Positions 28,278 through 38,094 are shown, counted from the stretch's first letter. The stretch is DNA of 64,000 nucleotides from Parasphingorhabdus halotolerans (GCF_012516475.1 NZ_CP051217.1:1550001-1614000); one strand, 5' to 3'. Numbers and translations are program-made. The notes: generated by a model not told the origin, from the letters alone.

Positions 28278-28976
28278 TTGTTAGACCAACTTTCTGTTGA
28301 CGCCGTATCCGGTAATTTTTCACCAATCGCTTTGTTTCTGGAAGCTGATATCGTCGTTAAACTGGTGATGGTCGGCCTGTTACTGGCCAGCGTCTGGACC
28401 TGGACGATCATCGTCAGTTTCGCCCTCAAGATAGGACGCACGCAGAGCAAATCCGAGAAATTCGAGCGCGCGTTTTCCTCTGCCGACAATGTTGACAGCT
28501 TTTATGAAAGTCATGGAAAATCAACGCTGCCGATGGCAAAAGTGCTTGCCGCTGGCGTCAAAGAATGGCGGCGATCCACGGCGCGCGGCCCGATTGACCG
28601 CGATGGCACAAGGCAACGATTGGCGACAGCAATGAACGCCACAATCGCGCATGAAGTGGACCAGCTGGCAGATCGTTTGAACTTCCTCGCAACCGTCGGC
28701 AGTGTTGCACCATTTGTCGGTCTATTCGGCACAGTCTGGGGTATCATGCGCAGTTTCTCGGCCATCGCAGCCGAACAAAATAGCTCCCTCGCGGTGGTTG
28801 CGCCCGGCATTGCCGAAGCGCTTTTTGCGACCGCCATTGGTCTGTTTGCAGCCATTCCGGCGGTCATCGCCTATAACCGCTTCTCCCATCGCCTGAACAA
28901 GCTTGAGGCTCGCATGGGGCGTTTTGCCGATGGTTTCCACGCCACGCTGAGCCGTGAGCTGGAGCTTGGAGACTGA
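28278..28976 (+). CDS. tolQ: Tol-Pal proton channel subunit TolQ
   Basis: A 232-aa inner-membrane protein of the MotA/TolQ/ExbB family. It uses a TTG start with AGAGGA upstream. It has three membrane segments (about residues 15-45, 130-155 and 165-195), with the conserved TVGSVAPFVGLFGTVWGIM and a second Thr/Pro-containing segment FATAIGLFAAIPAVIAYN. With TolR it uses the proton gradient to energise TolA during outer-membrane constriction at division. tolR starts 2 bases after its stop. Confidence 0.95.
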   Translation: MLDQLSVDAVSGNFSPIALFLEADIVVKLVMVGLLLASVWTWTIIVSFALKIGRTQSKSEKFERAFSSADNVDSFYESHGKSTLPMAKVLAAGVKEWRRSTARGPIDRDGTRQRLATAMNATIAHEVDQLADRLNFLATVGSVAPFVGLFGTVWGIMRSFSAIAAEQNSSLAVVAPGIAEALFATAIGLFAAIPAVIAYNRFSHRLNKLEARMGRFADGFHATLSRELELGD

Positions 28977-28978
28977 GC

Positions 28979-29431
28979 ATGGGCATGAACATGGGATCAG
29001 GCATTGGCAGGCGTGGCGGCAGACGCGGCCGGGCGCCGATGGCAGAGATTAACGTCACCCCATTTGTTGATGTGATGCTCGTGCTGCTTATCATCTTCAT
29101 GGTTACCGCGCCATTGCTGGTTGCCGGTGTTCCGGTGGATCTACCGGAAAGCCGTGCCAACGCGCTGGAACAGGACCAGGAGCCGGTGCAAATTTCAATT
29201 GATCCGGAAGGCCGGGTATATCTTGGTGAGGACGAGGTCAGCCAGTCCGCGCTGGCTGCACGACTTGGTGAAATAGCCGCAACGCAGGATCCGGAAAATC
29301 CGCGCCAGATCATGCTGCGCGGCGACAAAACTCTGGATTACGGCTTGATCATGGGTGTGATGGGCGAACTCAATCGGGCAGGCCTTAACCGGGTGTCATT
29401 AGTCACAACAGGTTCATCTGACACAAATTAG
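28979..29431 (+). CDS. tolR: Tol-Pal proton channel subunit TolR
   Basis: A 150-aa ExbD/TolR-family protein. A Gly/Arg-rich cytoplasmic start leads into one membrane helix with the essential Asp in VTPFVDVMLVLLIIFMV, then a periplasmic domain with the ExbD pattern (VDLPES, VQISIDPEGRVYL, LRGDKTLDYG). Several Met codons near the start are possible; the first (28979) is 2 bases after tolQ. Confidence 0.95.
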   Translation: MGMNMGSGIGRRGGRRGRAPMAEINVTPFVDVMLVLLIIFMVTAPLLVAGVPVDLPESRANALEQDQEPVQISIDPEGRVYLGEDEVSQSALAARLGEIAATQDPENPRQIMLRGDKTLDYGLIMGVMGELNRAGLNRVSLVTTGSSDTN

Positions 29432-29446
29432 GACTTACACGCTGAT

Positions 29447-30283
29447 ATGGAAAAGGCTGAAAAAATTGGCTTGGGAGTGGCAGCGGCAGGGCATATTGCC
29501 CTGTTCGGTGTGTTATCGCTCAGCCTGATTGCCAAGCCCGATGAAGCGTTTCGGCCCAAGCCAATGGAAGTGATGATTGCCGATGAAGTGGGGCTGGAAA
29601 GCTCGACACCTAATCCGGCCATGGTCGCGCCCGCTACCAGTGTGGCGCCAGAATTGGGCCTGCCGGAAGAAAGCAGCTTCATGGAACCGGAGCCGCTGCC
29701 GGAACCGCCGCCGACTCCGGCAGCTACACCGAAACCAACGGTGAAACCTGCACCAACGTCGAGTGAACCGCGCCGGAGGCCTGACAAACCAACAAGCACC
29801 ACAAAACCAAAACCCAAACCGGCGGCTAAACCGACGCCTGCTGCCAAGCCGACACCGGCGGCAAAACCAAAGCCGACGCCGAAAGGCTCCCGCCTCGGAG
29901 ATGATTTCCTCAAGGGCGTAACCGATGCTCCATCAACCAGCCAGAACCAGAATATTCGCGCTGAAAAAGCGTCTGCCTCTGCCGTGGCTTCGCTCCAGCG
30001 TGAGCTTTACCGACTGGTGAAACAGCGATGGAGTCCACCATCTGGCGCAGATTCCGAATTGCTACGCACCAAGGTAGTGGCGCGACTGGACCGTGATGGC
30101 AAAATCATTGGTAGCCCTTCGGCTTCAACTACTGGGATAACCGCCAGCAATCGCTCACAAGTTGGTGTGCATCAGGAGCGGGCTATTGCCGCTGTCCGGC
30201 TTGCTGCGCCCTATACCACTTTCCCAGAGAAATTTTACGACGAATGGAAGGTCATTGAGCCTGTCCTGTATCAAGGTATTTAG
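29447..30283 (+). CDS. tolA: Tol-Pal periplasm-spanning protein TolA
   Basis: A 278-aa protein linking TolQR in the inner membrane to Pal and TolB. It has an N-terminal membrane helix (about residues 8-28, GHIALFGVLSLSL), then a Pro/Lys/Ala-rich periplasmic linker with short repeats such as AKPTPA (about 80-150), and a TonB-like C-terminal domain with LYRLVKQRWSPP and a VARLDRDGKIIG strand. The linker is shorter and more Pro-rich than the long helix of E. coli TolA. Confidence 0.9.
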   Translation: MEKAEKIGLGVAAAGHIALFGVLSLSLIAKPDEAFRPKPMEVMIADEVGLESSTPNPAMVAPATSVAPELGLPEESSFMEPEPLPEPPPTPAATPKPTVKPAPTSSEPRRRPDKPTSTTKPKPKPAAKPTPAAKPTPAAKPKPTPKGSRLGDDFLKGVTDAPSTSQNQNIRAEKASASAVASLQRELYRLVKQRWSPPSGADSELLRTKVVARLDRDGKIIGSPSASTTGITASNRSQVGVHQERAIAAVRLAAPYTTFPEKFYDEWKVIEPVLYQGI

Positions 30284-30293
30284 GAGACTATAA

Positions 30294-31652
30294 GTGTCAA
30301 AAATAACCGCGACTCGCACCCAATCAAGCCATAGGCTTTTTTCATGGATTGCTGCATCGTTCATGCTGATCGGCATCACTGCGCCTGTCAAAGCGCAGCT
30401 GACTGTCGATGTCGATAACAGCGCAGGCGATGAATTGGTCATCTCGGTTCCTGGCTTGCCAACACCGCAAAGCGTCAACACGCCTGCTGGCAGCACCGCA
30501 GAACTTGGCGGCAAGATCAGCGATGTCATTGTCAGCGATCTGCGCTCGAGTGGGTTGTTTAAGCCAAAGGGGCGCAACGAAGTGCGCGGCATTAGTTTTG
30601 ACGAGGTCACCGCGCCGCAATTTCCCTATTGGGCGGGCACCAATAGCTCGGCGCTGATTCAGGGTTTTATACGCGCCAATCCCGACGGCAAATTGACCGT
30701 TGGCTGTTATCTCTATGATGTTGCGCTGGAAACAGAACTCACCCGCCAAGGATTTGTTGTCGATCCCGGCGACTGGCGGCGCGCGGCGCATAAATGCGCT
30801 GATAGCATCTACTCGCGTTTATCTGGGGAATCGCCGTTTTTTGACAGCCGCATTGCCTATATCGCCGAAACCGGGCCGAAGGGAAACCGCACCAAACGTC
30901 TGGCGATCATGGACAGCGACGGTGCCAATCACCGGTTCATCACGAACGGTCAGGCAACCGCACTCACCCCGCGCTTTTCACCTGACTATCGCAGACTGGT
31001 CTATCTCAGCTTTCTCGATGGGAACCCGCGAATTTATGTTTATGAGATTGGCACCGGGCAACAGAAACTGATTACCCAGAGCACCAACCCGACTTTTGCT
31101 CCACGCTGGTCGCCCGATGGCAAGTGGATCCTCTATTCCATGGCGATTTCCGGCAACACTGATATTTACAAGGTATCATCCGGCGGTGGGACACCGCAGC
31201 GGCTGACATTCTCGCCGGGTATTGATATTGGCGGCAGCTTTTCTCCCGATGGCAGCAGGATCGTGTTTGAAAGCGATCGAAGCGGGAGTCAGCAGCTTTA
31301 TGTGATGGGCGCCAATGGCGGCAATGAAAACCGCATCAGCTTCGGCGGCGGGCGCTATGCAACGCCGGAATGGAGCCCGCGCGGAGATTTAATCTCTTTC
31401 ACGAAAATGGCCGGTAATTTCCGCATCGGTGTAATGACTCCAAGCGGTGGCGGTGAACGTTTGCTCACCAATAGCTGGCAGGATGAAGCGCCGACCTGGG
31501 CACCCAATGGCCGCGTCATCCAGTTCTTCCGCACAGCGCGCGGCAGTGGACAGACCGGTATTTGGCAAGTGGATTTGACCGGCCGCAATGAACGGAAACT
31601 GCCGACACCGGTCGATGGCTCGGACCCTGCTTGGGGTCCTTTATTACCGTAG
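30294..31652 (+). CDS. tolB: Tol-Pal periplasmic beta-propeller protein TolB
   Basis: A 452-aa protein starting at GTG 30294, 10 bases after tolA. A signal peptide is cut near VKAQL (about residue 35). An N-terminal TolB domain (LVISVPGLP to ADSIYSRLSG) precedes a six-bladed propeller with repeated WSPDG, FSPDG and WAPNG motifs. It shuttles between Pal and other outer-membrane proteins. Length and order of domains are as expected. Confidence 0.96.
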   Translation: MSKITATRTQSSHRLFSWIAASFMLIGITAPVKAQLTVDVDNSAGDELVISVPGLPTPQSVNTPAGSTAELGGKISDVIVSDLRSSGLFKPKGRNEVRGISFDEVTAPQFPYWAGTNSSALIQGFIRANPDGKLTVGCYLYDVALETELTRQGFVVDPGDWRRAAHKCADSIYSRLSGESPFFDSRIAYIAETGPKGNRTKRLAIMDSDGANHRFITNGQATALTPRFSPDYRRLVYLSFLDGNPRIYVYEIGTGQQKLITQSTNPTFAPRWSPDGKWILYSMAISGNTDIYKVSSGGGTPQRLTFSPGIDIGGSFSPDGSRIVFESDRSGSQQLYVMGANGGNENRISFGGGRYATPEWSPRGDLISFTKMAGNFRIGVMTPSGGGERLLTNSWQDEAPTWAPNGRVIQFFRTARGSGQTGIWQVDLTGRNERKLPTPVDGSDPAWGPLLP

Positions 31653-31737
31653 ACTTGACTTCACCATTCGAATCGCGACAAGTACCTGATAAGTCGCTAT
31701 AACTGGAATTAATTGCAACCAGAATAGGAGCAGAAAT

Positions 31738-32246
31738 ATGTTAAAATATGCGACCCCCTCCTGATTACCTCCAGCCTGGTGCTGGCAGGCTGCGCAAAGA
31801 AGGCACCAGATGATCTGCCACCGCCGCCCGTTGGGACAACCCAACCGACCGGACCTACTGGACCAGTTGGCCCCGGCTATGCTCCCGGGTCACAGGGTGA
31901 TTTCCTCGCCAACACCATGTCTGACCGGATCCTTTTTGATACAGACCGTTACAATGTGGATTCGCAGGATCAGGTGATTTTACAAAGCCAGGCGCAATGG
32001 CTGGCACAACATCCCAATGCCCGGATCACAATTGAAGGCCATGCCGATGAGCGCGGAACGCGGGATTACAACCTTGCCCTTGGCGAACGCCGCGCCAATG
32101 CGGCGAAAAATTATCTGGCTTCGCTTGGCGTCAGTCCATCACGCATGACAACGGTGAGTTACGGCAAGGAGCGCCCGGATGCTCTTGGCTCGAACGAATC
32201 CGCATGGGCGCAAAACCGCCGCGCCGTGAGTGTTGTCGTTCGCTAA
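31738..32246 (+). CDS. pal: Peptidoglycan-associated lipoprotein Pal, apparent one-base frameshift in the signal peptide
   Basis: OmpA-domain lipoprotein that ties the outer membrane to peptidoglycan. The body from LVLAGC onward is intact, including the diaminopimelate-binding region [15 protein letters not shown]. The ATG at 31738 has AGGAG 7 bases upstream, but its frame stops after eight codons. Adding one C to the CCCCC at 31754-31758 joins it to the body and gives [19 protein letters not shown], a textbook lipoprotein signal, and a 169-aa protein. As pal is the last gene of an otherwise intact operon, an under-called C is likelier than gene loss. Confidence 0.92.
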
Positions 32247-32268
32247 AGATCGATTGGTACGTTAAAAA

Positions 32269-32307
32269 AAAAGGCCGCCACCCGAACCGGGTCGCGGCCG
32301 TTTTTTT
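32269..32307 (+). terminator. Terminator of the tol-pal operon (bidirectional form)
   Basis: GGCCGC (32273-32278) and CCCG pair with GGGT and GCGGCC (to 32299), with AACC in the loop. Seven T follow on the right and a run of A precedes on the left, so it can end both pal and the convergent small gene at 32320-32616. Confidence 0.88.
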
Positions 32308-32319
32308 AATTTCAGAAAT

Positions 32320-32616
32320 CTATTTTTTGGTGCCGGTCATTGCCATTTCACCAAAAGCGCCCGCTTTAACCGAACCGGCCAGTTGACCATCGGTAATTGT
32401 TGCATCGCCTTCCAGTTTCATTGGCATCGGGACCGTCATGTTCATCGTCCAGGTAATGTGGTTGCCATCCACCTTGCCGTCTTCGACATCCATAGCACCC
32501 ATTGCGCCAGCATTCGTGCCGGTAAATGTATCACCGTCCGTCACAATAGTGAATTCCGAGGTTTGGTCGCCCATAGGGGATTTGGTGACGCATGTATAAG
32601 TACCATCAATAGACAT
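32320..32616 (-). CDS. Small hypothetical protein, beta-rich
   Basis: A 98-aa protein without a signal peptide. It shows alternating polar/hydrophobic strands (GTYTCVTKS, TSEFTIVTDGDTFTGT, HITWTMNMTVPMPMKLEGDATI) ending in GEMAMTGTKK. It reads like a small barrel or lipocalin-style fold, and similar proteins of unknown function occur in sphingomonads. AAGGAAAATATT precedes its ATG. It is convergent with pal and is followed by the shared terminator. Confidence 0.7.
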   Translation of the reverse strand: MSIDGTYTCVTKSPMGDQTSEFTIVTDGDTFTGTNAGAMGAMDVEDGKVDGNHITWTMNMTVPMPMKLEGDATITDGQLAGSVKAGAFGEMAMTGTKK

Positions 32617-32665
32617 AATATTTTCCTTCTCGTTTTCTTAGTTCCGACCGCATGGTGACGATATG

Positions 32666-35578
32666 TTATTCATCGCCATCCGAATCACTGGAGCTGGATA
32701 GTTTACTAACATCCGTGTCACTAGCTTCATAGCCGCGATATTCAATCGGCATACCCAGCGCTTCCAGTTGCGGTTTGATTTTGTCAGCATCGCCAACGAT
32801 TACCCAGGTAAAGCCATTTGGATCGACCGCATCAGCCATCGCTTTGTTAAGGTCTTCAGCCGTTAAGGTCCGGTAGCGCGCGGCCACGGTTTCTGCGTAG
32901 TTGGATGGACGCCCAAACTGCACATCTTCCTGCATCTGACCCAGCACGCTGGTCGAACGTTCAAACTGACCGGGCAACTGACGGACGTTGCCATTGACCG
33001 TGCGTTTTAGTTCTGCATCGGTAACGCCGTTTTCGCCAAGAAAATCTACCACCTGCGCCTTTATGGCAGCAACAGCGGGTCCGGTTTGATTAGTCTGTAC
33101 TGGCGCGCGCATCAGATAGGGAACTTCATGTTCGCCGCGCAAAATGCTGTTGCGTGTACCGTAGCTCCATCCTTTTGTTTCCCGCAAATCCATATTGATC
33201 CGAGAGAGGAAGTTGCCTCCCAGCACCTCATTCGCTGCGTCAAGCGTCAACAGATCATCCGTGCCCTTGAGCGGTGTGACCTGACCTGCATAAATAAGGG
33301 ACTGCGGAGAATTTGCGCGGTGGATGACCACAATCTTCTCTTGGGCAGCAGGGATAGCAGCATCGAAATTTTTTGCAGGCGCTGCTTTGCCGGTGCCCTT
33401 CCATTTGCCAAAACGCATTTCCAGTTTATCGACCAGCGCCTTCCTGGCGATATTGCCCGTCGCGAACAAGGTTGCGTTTTCCGGTCGCATCCAGCCATTG
33501 TGGAATTTCACCAAATCGTCGCGGGTAATGGAGGAAACGGATTCCTTGGTTCCATCGCCAGAAAAACCGCGACCGTAAGGGTGGGCTTCACCAAATAAAA
33601 GCGGCGGCAGAGCGTTACCGGCGATTGAGCCAGGATCATTGGCGGCTGCTTCAATCGAAGTCAGCTGCTGCACCCGGATACGCTCGATATCGTCTGATTT
33701 GAAAGCAGGGTTTTTGACTATATCGGCCATCAGGTCGAGCGAGGCATCCAGATTGGGATTGACTGCACTCAGGCTAACGGCGGTCTGGTCACGACCGCCA
33801 CCAACGCCAATATTGGCACCCAGCCGCTCTTGCTGCTCGGCGATCTGGATTGAATTCAGACTGGTCGTGCCCTCTTCCAGCATGGATGTGACAAAATTCT
33901 GCAATCCGATTTTATCGGCAGGATCCGCGGTGGTGCCTGCGTCAAACGAGAGCGTCACACGCGTCATCGGTACCGCGTCGCGCCGCGCGAAATAGACCTT
34001 GATGCCGTTGGAGAGCGTTGCGGTTTCCACATCGGGAAAATCAACATTGGGGACTTCGCCGACGGGCGGCAGACTAGAACGATCTGGCGCGGTGACCGTT
34101 CCGGCCTGACCGTCCTGCATATAATAAGCCGGAGCCGTCAGCGTTCCTGTCCGCGCACCCTTGCCTGCGCCGACTTCTTGGTAGGCTTCACGTTCTCCAG
34201 GCACAACGGTTATGCCGACTACTGGCCGTGTCAGCCATTTCTGCATGGCTCCGGTCACCGATTCCGGTGTTGTCGATGCCAGCCGCTGCAGTTCCTTTTT
34301 GAAGTGGCTCGGATCGTTGGAATAGAGCTTACCCTCTGCTAAAGCGACGGCCTTGCCGCTAAAACCGCCAACCTGCTCGAGGCCGGCAATTCTGGACGCA
34401 GCATCGCGCGTGGCGACCCGCTGCACTTCATCAGCAGTCGGGCCTGTTTTGATAAAATCAGCAATAATCTCATCCAGCCGCTTGGCGACCATATCGGCGT
34501 CTTCACCCGGTTTCACATCCGCCTGAATATTGACCAGGCTGCCATGTACGAATGGAATCACAAACGCAGATACCGCCACCGCATTTTTCTCTTCCCGCAC
34601 CATGATATTGTCAAGCCGCGAGCTTGCAAGACCGCCCAGAACGGCCATGCCGACATCGAGCTTTGTGTAATCCGGATCATTGAGCCCAGGCACTACCCAG
34701 TTGCGATAAATGCGCGTCGTAGCGACTTTGTCCTTCATCACCTCAAACACCGGCGCAGCTAAGCTCGGGATAGGCGGATCAAGTTTTTCGATCGGCTTGC
34801 CGCTCGGAATAGCACCGAACCATTTATTGACCAGCGGCTTCGCGGCCATCGCATCAATATCGCCAGCCAGAACCAGTATCGCGTTATTGGGTCCATAGTG
34901 GTCGGTAAACCAGGTTTTCATATCGTCAAGGGAAGCGGCTTCCAGGTCTTCCAACGAGCCGATGGTGTCGTGCCCATAGGGGTGACTGCTATCGGGAAAC
35001 AGCAACTCGGTTTGCTTGTAGCCGACCAAACCATAAGGTTGATTATCGCCCTGCCGTTTTTCGTTGGAAACCACACCGATCTGATTGTCGAGCTTCTCTT
35101 GTGTCACTGCACCAAGCAAATATCCCATCCGGTCGCTCTCCAGGAACAGCGCAACTTCAAGTGCCGATTTGGGAACGGTCTGGAAGTAGTTGGTGCGATC
35201 CAGCCAGGTGGTGCCATTAAGATCCGTCGCGCCAATTTGCCGCAACGGCTCGAAATAATCTCCCGGCGCGTTCTCAGAGCCGTTGAACATGATATGCTCG
35301 AACAGATGCGCATACCCGGTCTTGCCTTTGGGTTCATTAGCCGAACCAACGCCATACCAAATAGACACCGCAACAATCGGTGCCTTGCGGTCGGTGTGGA
35401 CCAGCACCTTGAGTCCGTTATCCAGCGTGAATTCTTCATAAGGAATATTCACCGCGTCAACGAGTTCGCTGACCGGCGCGGGCTTCGGAGCTTTATGATT
35501 GTCGGCAAAAGCCGGTGCAGAAACCGTCAAGGCGCTCGTAGCAAGAGCGAAAAACAACGTGCGGGAGAAGCGTGACAT
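32666..35578 (-). CDS. Exported M16-family zinc metalloprotease
   Basis: About 970 aa with a signal peptide (cut near AFAD at about residue 25) when started at the Met at 35578. The N-terminal half has the inverted zinc motif HLFEH (about residue 90) with the downstream Glu region, typical of pitrilysin/insulinase proteases. The second half repeats the fold without the zinc motif and supplies the R/Y pair (in GEAHPYGRG and GWSYGTRNS). It is a two-repeat single-chain protease located in the periplasm or outer membrane, with an acidic Ser-rich tail. It probably degrades peptides. Confidence 0.92.
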   Translation of the reverse strand: MSRFSRTLFFALATSALTVSAPAFADNHKAPKPAPVSELVDAVNIPYEEFTLDNGLKVLVHTDRKAPIVAVSIWYGVGSANEPKGKTGYAHLFEHIMFNGSENAPGDYFEPLRQIGATDLNGTTWLDRTNYFQTVPKSALEVALFLESDRMGYLLGAVTQEKLDNQIGVVSNEKRQGDNQPYGLVGYKQTELLFPDSSHPYGHDTIGSLEDLEAASLDDMKTWFTDHYGPNNAILVLAGDIDAMAAKPLVNKWFGAIPSGKPIEKLDPPIPSLAAPVFEVMKDKVATTRIYRNWVVPGLNDPDYTKLDVGMAVLGGLASSRLDNIMVREEKNAVAVSAFVIPFVHGSLVNIQADVKPGEDADMVAKRLDEIIADFIKTGPTADEVQRVATRDAASRIAGLEQVGGFSGKAVALAEGKLYSNDPSHFKKELQRLASTTPESVTGAMQKWLTRPVVGITVVPGEREAYQEVGAGKGARTGTLTAPAYYMQDGQAGTVTAPDRSSLPPVGEVPNVDFPDVETATLSNGIKVYFARRDAVPMTRVTLSFDAGTTADPADKIGLQNFVTSMLEEGTTSLNSIQIAEQQERLGANIGVGGGRDQTAVSLSAVNPNLDASLDLMADIVKNPAFKSDDIERIRVQQLTSIEAAANDPGSIAGNALPPLLFGEAHPYGRGFSGDGTKESVSSITRDDLVKFHNGWMRPENATLFATGNIARKALVDKLEMRFGKWKGTGKAAPAKNFDAAIPAAQEKIVVIHRANSPQSLIYAGQVTPLKGTDDLLTLDAANEVLGGNFLSRINMDLRETKGWSYGTRNSILRGEHEVPYLMRAPVQTNQTGPAVAAIKAQVVDFLGENGVTDAELKRTVNGNVRQLPGQFERSTSVLGQMQEDVQFGRPSNYAETVAARYRTLTAEDLNKAMADAVDPNGFTWVIVGDADKIKPQLEALGMPIEYRGYEASDTDVSKLSSSSDSDGDE

Positions 35579-35700
35579 CAGGGGTAATCCTCTCAAAGAT
35601 AGATAATATTTACTCTAATAGTTGGAACAGCTATCGCCGCGCAAGCCTGAGCGCCCAAGTTCGACCAACGCCCTTCTGCATTCGACGAACGGCATAAAGC

Positions 35701-36327
35701 CTATTTGTGCTTCCAGCCCCAGAAAAGATGGCATGGCAAGATGTTCCAGAACGAATATCCATTATCGATCCGGTCAAAATACGGAGCCATAAAATCACGA
35801 GCACGTTTAACAAATTGGTACACGAGAAATGCCCCGCCGGGACGAAGCGCCTCATAAGTTTCGCTCGCGATTTTCGGTCCCAAATTGTCGGGCAGGGTAG
35901 AAAAAGGCAGGCCCGACAAAATATAATCCGCTTTTTCATGACCAAGGTCAGCAATAATCTGGCGCACATTGGCGGCGGAACCATGCACTGGATAGAAGCG
36001 ACTATCGCGGATGGATTTGGACAAATATTCAATGAAGTCTGGATTGAGGTCGATTACGATCAGCGTCGCATCCGGTTTCATTCGTTCCAGTATCGGGCGG
36101 CAAAAAGTGCCAACGCCGGGACCATATTCAACGAACACATCGCATTCGTCCCATTTGACCGGTTCGAGCATTTTTCTGATCGTGACATCGGACGAAGGAA
36201 TGATTGATCCAACCATTACCGGATGCTTGATAAAACCCTTGAAAAAGACACCCCAAGCGCCGAAGAAACGCTCCAGTCGCGCTTTGATTCGGCTGAAAAT
36301 TGGTGTTTTTGCTATGCTGTTACTCAA
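35701..36327 (-). CDS. Class I SAM-dependent methyltransferase, phospholipid N-methyltransferase-like
   Basis: A 208-aa protein. An amphipathic start (FFGAWGVFFKGFIKHP) and the VGSIIPSS motif are followed by methyltransferase motif I VEYGPGVGTF near residue 67, an acidic Asp in IDLNPDFIEYL, and SGLPFSTLP. This arrangement is that of bacterial phospholipid N-methyltransferases, which turn phosphatidylethanolamine into methylated forms and phosphatidylcholine, and of related rRNA-adenine-methylase-like proteins. The substrate is inferred, not proven. Confidence 0.8.
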   Translation of the reverse strand: MSNSIAKTPIFSRIKARLERFFGAWGVFFKGFIKHPVMVGSIIPSSDVTIRKMLEPVKWDECDVFVEYGPGVGTFCRPILERMKPDATLIVIDLNPDFIEYLSKSIRDSRFYPVHGSAANVRQIIADLGHEKADYILSGLPFSTLPDNLGPKIASETYEALRPGGAFLVYQFVKRARDFMAPYFDRIDNGYSFWNILPCHLFWGWKHK

Positions 36328-36433
36328 GAAGTGTCTCCGGACGATTGCCTGGCCGACTTGTTAGAGTGTAATAGCCCCGGTGACAATTATTTTACCGGTT
36401 GCGCGTTGAAACCGATTGATTGAAAGAATGATC

Positions 36434-36754
36434 ATGATGCTTCATCCGGCCGGGTCCATTGCAGTAATTTTTTGCGCCAAACGGACGACCATTGACGAGG
36501 CTGGCTATCAGGAAGCAGCAGCCAAAATGAGCGCGCTGGCAAAATTGCAGCCCGGCTATCTTGGTGAAGACCATGCCCGCACGGAAAATGGTCTGGGAAT
36601 TACGATAAGCTACTGGAAAGATGATTCCAGCGCGAAAGCCTGGCGCGATCAGCCGGACCATGCGGCAACAAGAGAAAAAGGCCGCGACAAATGGTATGAA
36701 TTTTACACCCTCCATGTCGCCCGTGTCGAACGCAGCTATGACTGGCAGAAATAA
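36434..36754 (+). CDS. Antibiotic-biosynthesis-monooxygenase-like (ABM) domain protein
   Basis: A ferredoxin-like dimeric alpha+beta barrel of about 106 aa. The pattern AVIFCAKRT, then a helix YQEAAAKMSALAKLQPGYLGE, ISYWKDDSSAKAWRD and YEFYTLHVARVER matches the ABM family, whose members act on small aromatic or haem-like molecules or aldehydes. In-frame ATGs at 36428, 36434 and 36437 are all possible; GAAAGAA favours the latter two. The MFS transporter gene follows after 17 bases, so the pair is probably one operon. Confidence 0.75.
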   Translation: MMLHPAGSIAVIFCAKRTTIDEAGYQEAAAKMSALAKLQPGYLGEDHARTENGLGITISYWKDDSSAKAWRDQPDHAATREKGRDKWYEFYTLHVARVERSYDWQK

Positions 36755-36771
36755 CTTGCCATAGAGACGCG

Positions 36772-38094
36772 ATGGCCGATTCTCCTGTTCCTGAAACTGC
36801 AACACCAAAGGCTACACCGATAGATAGCACGCGTATGACTGTGCTGTTTTCGGTCATGCTGGTGACCGCATCGGGCAATACCGCCATGCAGTCCATCCTG
36901 CCGACAATCGGCACTCAGCTCCATATCCCTGATTTTTGGGTAAGCGCGGCATTTAGCTGGTCGGCATTGCTGTGGGTTTACACCGCACCCAAATGGGCGA
37001 GAATGTCCGACAAACGCGGGCGAAAGGCCTTGATGCGACTTGGCATGATCGGCTTCACATCTTCATTCGCGCTCGCGGGGCTGGCGTTGTTCCTTGGGTT
37101 GCAAGGCTGGTATAGTGCGCTTTGGACGTTCGTATTATTCGCTTTATTCCGTAGCCTCTACGGCGGCCTCGGATCAGCCGCACCGCCTGCTGTGCAGGCC
37201 TATGTTGCAGCACGCACAGCACGAGCCGACCGCACCAAGGCATTGTCGCTTATCGCCTCTTCGTTCGGCTTGGGTACGGTTGTCGGGCCAGCAATTGCGC
37301 CGCTTTTGATTTTGCCGGTGCTGGGCCTTTCCAGCCCGATGTTTGCCTTTGCTTTTATAGGCATTGTCGTCATGGTGGCACTGGCGCTGAAACTCCCAAA
37401 TGATGATCCCGGTTTCGCCGCGCGCGGAGTTGTGACATCAGAACCCTATAGCTCCGCGCCGACATCAGCCAATTTGCGGCGCGATGATGAAGACGATGAT
37501 GAAGGCGAACCTGAACCACCGCAGCTGCGCTGGCTTGACCAGCGGATCCGTCCCTGGCTCATCACCGGCTTTCTTGGCGGCAACGCACAGGCGATGGCAC
37601 TTGGCGTTGTTGGATTTCTGGTACTCGACCGACTCGGGCTCCGTGCCGACCCCGCAGCCGGAATAGAGATGACAGGTATCGTATTAATGTCAGGCGCAGC
37701 GGCAACACTGCTCGCGCAATGGGGGCTCATCCCGTTACTGCAAATGGGGCCGCGCGCGTGCGTGCTTTGGGGTATGATTACAGCGATGGTCGGTTGCGCA
37801 ATATTATCAGAAGCTTCCGGGCTTTATTCCATCATCATCGGCTTTGCACTTGCGTCTCTCGGCTTCGGTATGTTCCGCCCGGGCTTCACCGCCGGTTCGT
37901 CAATCAATGTTAGCCGCGCCGAGCAGAATGCGGTGGCGGGTATGGTCGCGAGTATAAGTGGTGCGGCATATATAGCTTCACCTGCGATAGGCGTACTTCT
38001 CTATACCTTATATGCGCCTCTGCCTTACTGGTTGGCACTTGCAATCTGTCTTTTTCTGTTCGGCTGGGGCTGGAAGACGTTACAGGCCGATTAA
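36772..38094 (+). CDS. Major facilitator superfamily transporter
   Basis: A 440-aa inner-membrane protein with about 12 hydrophobic helices in two halves. The loop between helices 2 and 3 has the MFS signature as RMSDKRGRKALM. The central cytoplasmic loop is long and very acidic (DDEDDDEGEPE around residues 238-250). No ligand-specific motif is seen. Drug or small-molecule export is likely given the adjoining ABM gene, but this is only inference. Confidence 0.88.
   Translation: MADSPVPETATPKATPIDSTRMTVLFSVMLVTASGNTAMQSILPTIGTQLHIPDFWVSAAFSWSALLWVYTAPKWARMSDKRGRKALMRLGMIGFTSSFALAGLALFLGLQGWYSALWTFVLFALFRSLYGGLGSAAPPAVQAYVAARTARADRTKALSLIASSFGLGTVVGPAIAPLLILPVLGLSSPMFAFAFIGIVVMVALALKLPNDDPGFAARGVVTSEPYSSAPTSANLRRDDEDDDEGEPEPPQLRWLDQRIRPWLITGFLGGNAQAMALGVVGFLVLDRLGLRADPAAGIEMTGIVLMSGAAATLLAQWGLIPLLQMGPRACVLWGMITAMVGCAILSEASGLYSIIIGFALASLGFGMFRPGFTAGSSINVSRAEQNAVAGMVASISGAAYIASPAIGVLLYTLYAPLPYWLALAICLFLFGWGWKTLQAD

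Noticed and set aside
36772..38094. Resistance island around the ABM and MFS genes
   Set aside because: No mobile-element signatures, composition like the neighbours, and only two genes.
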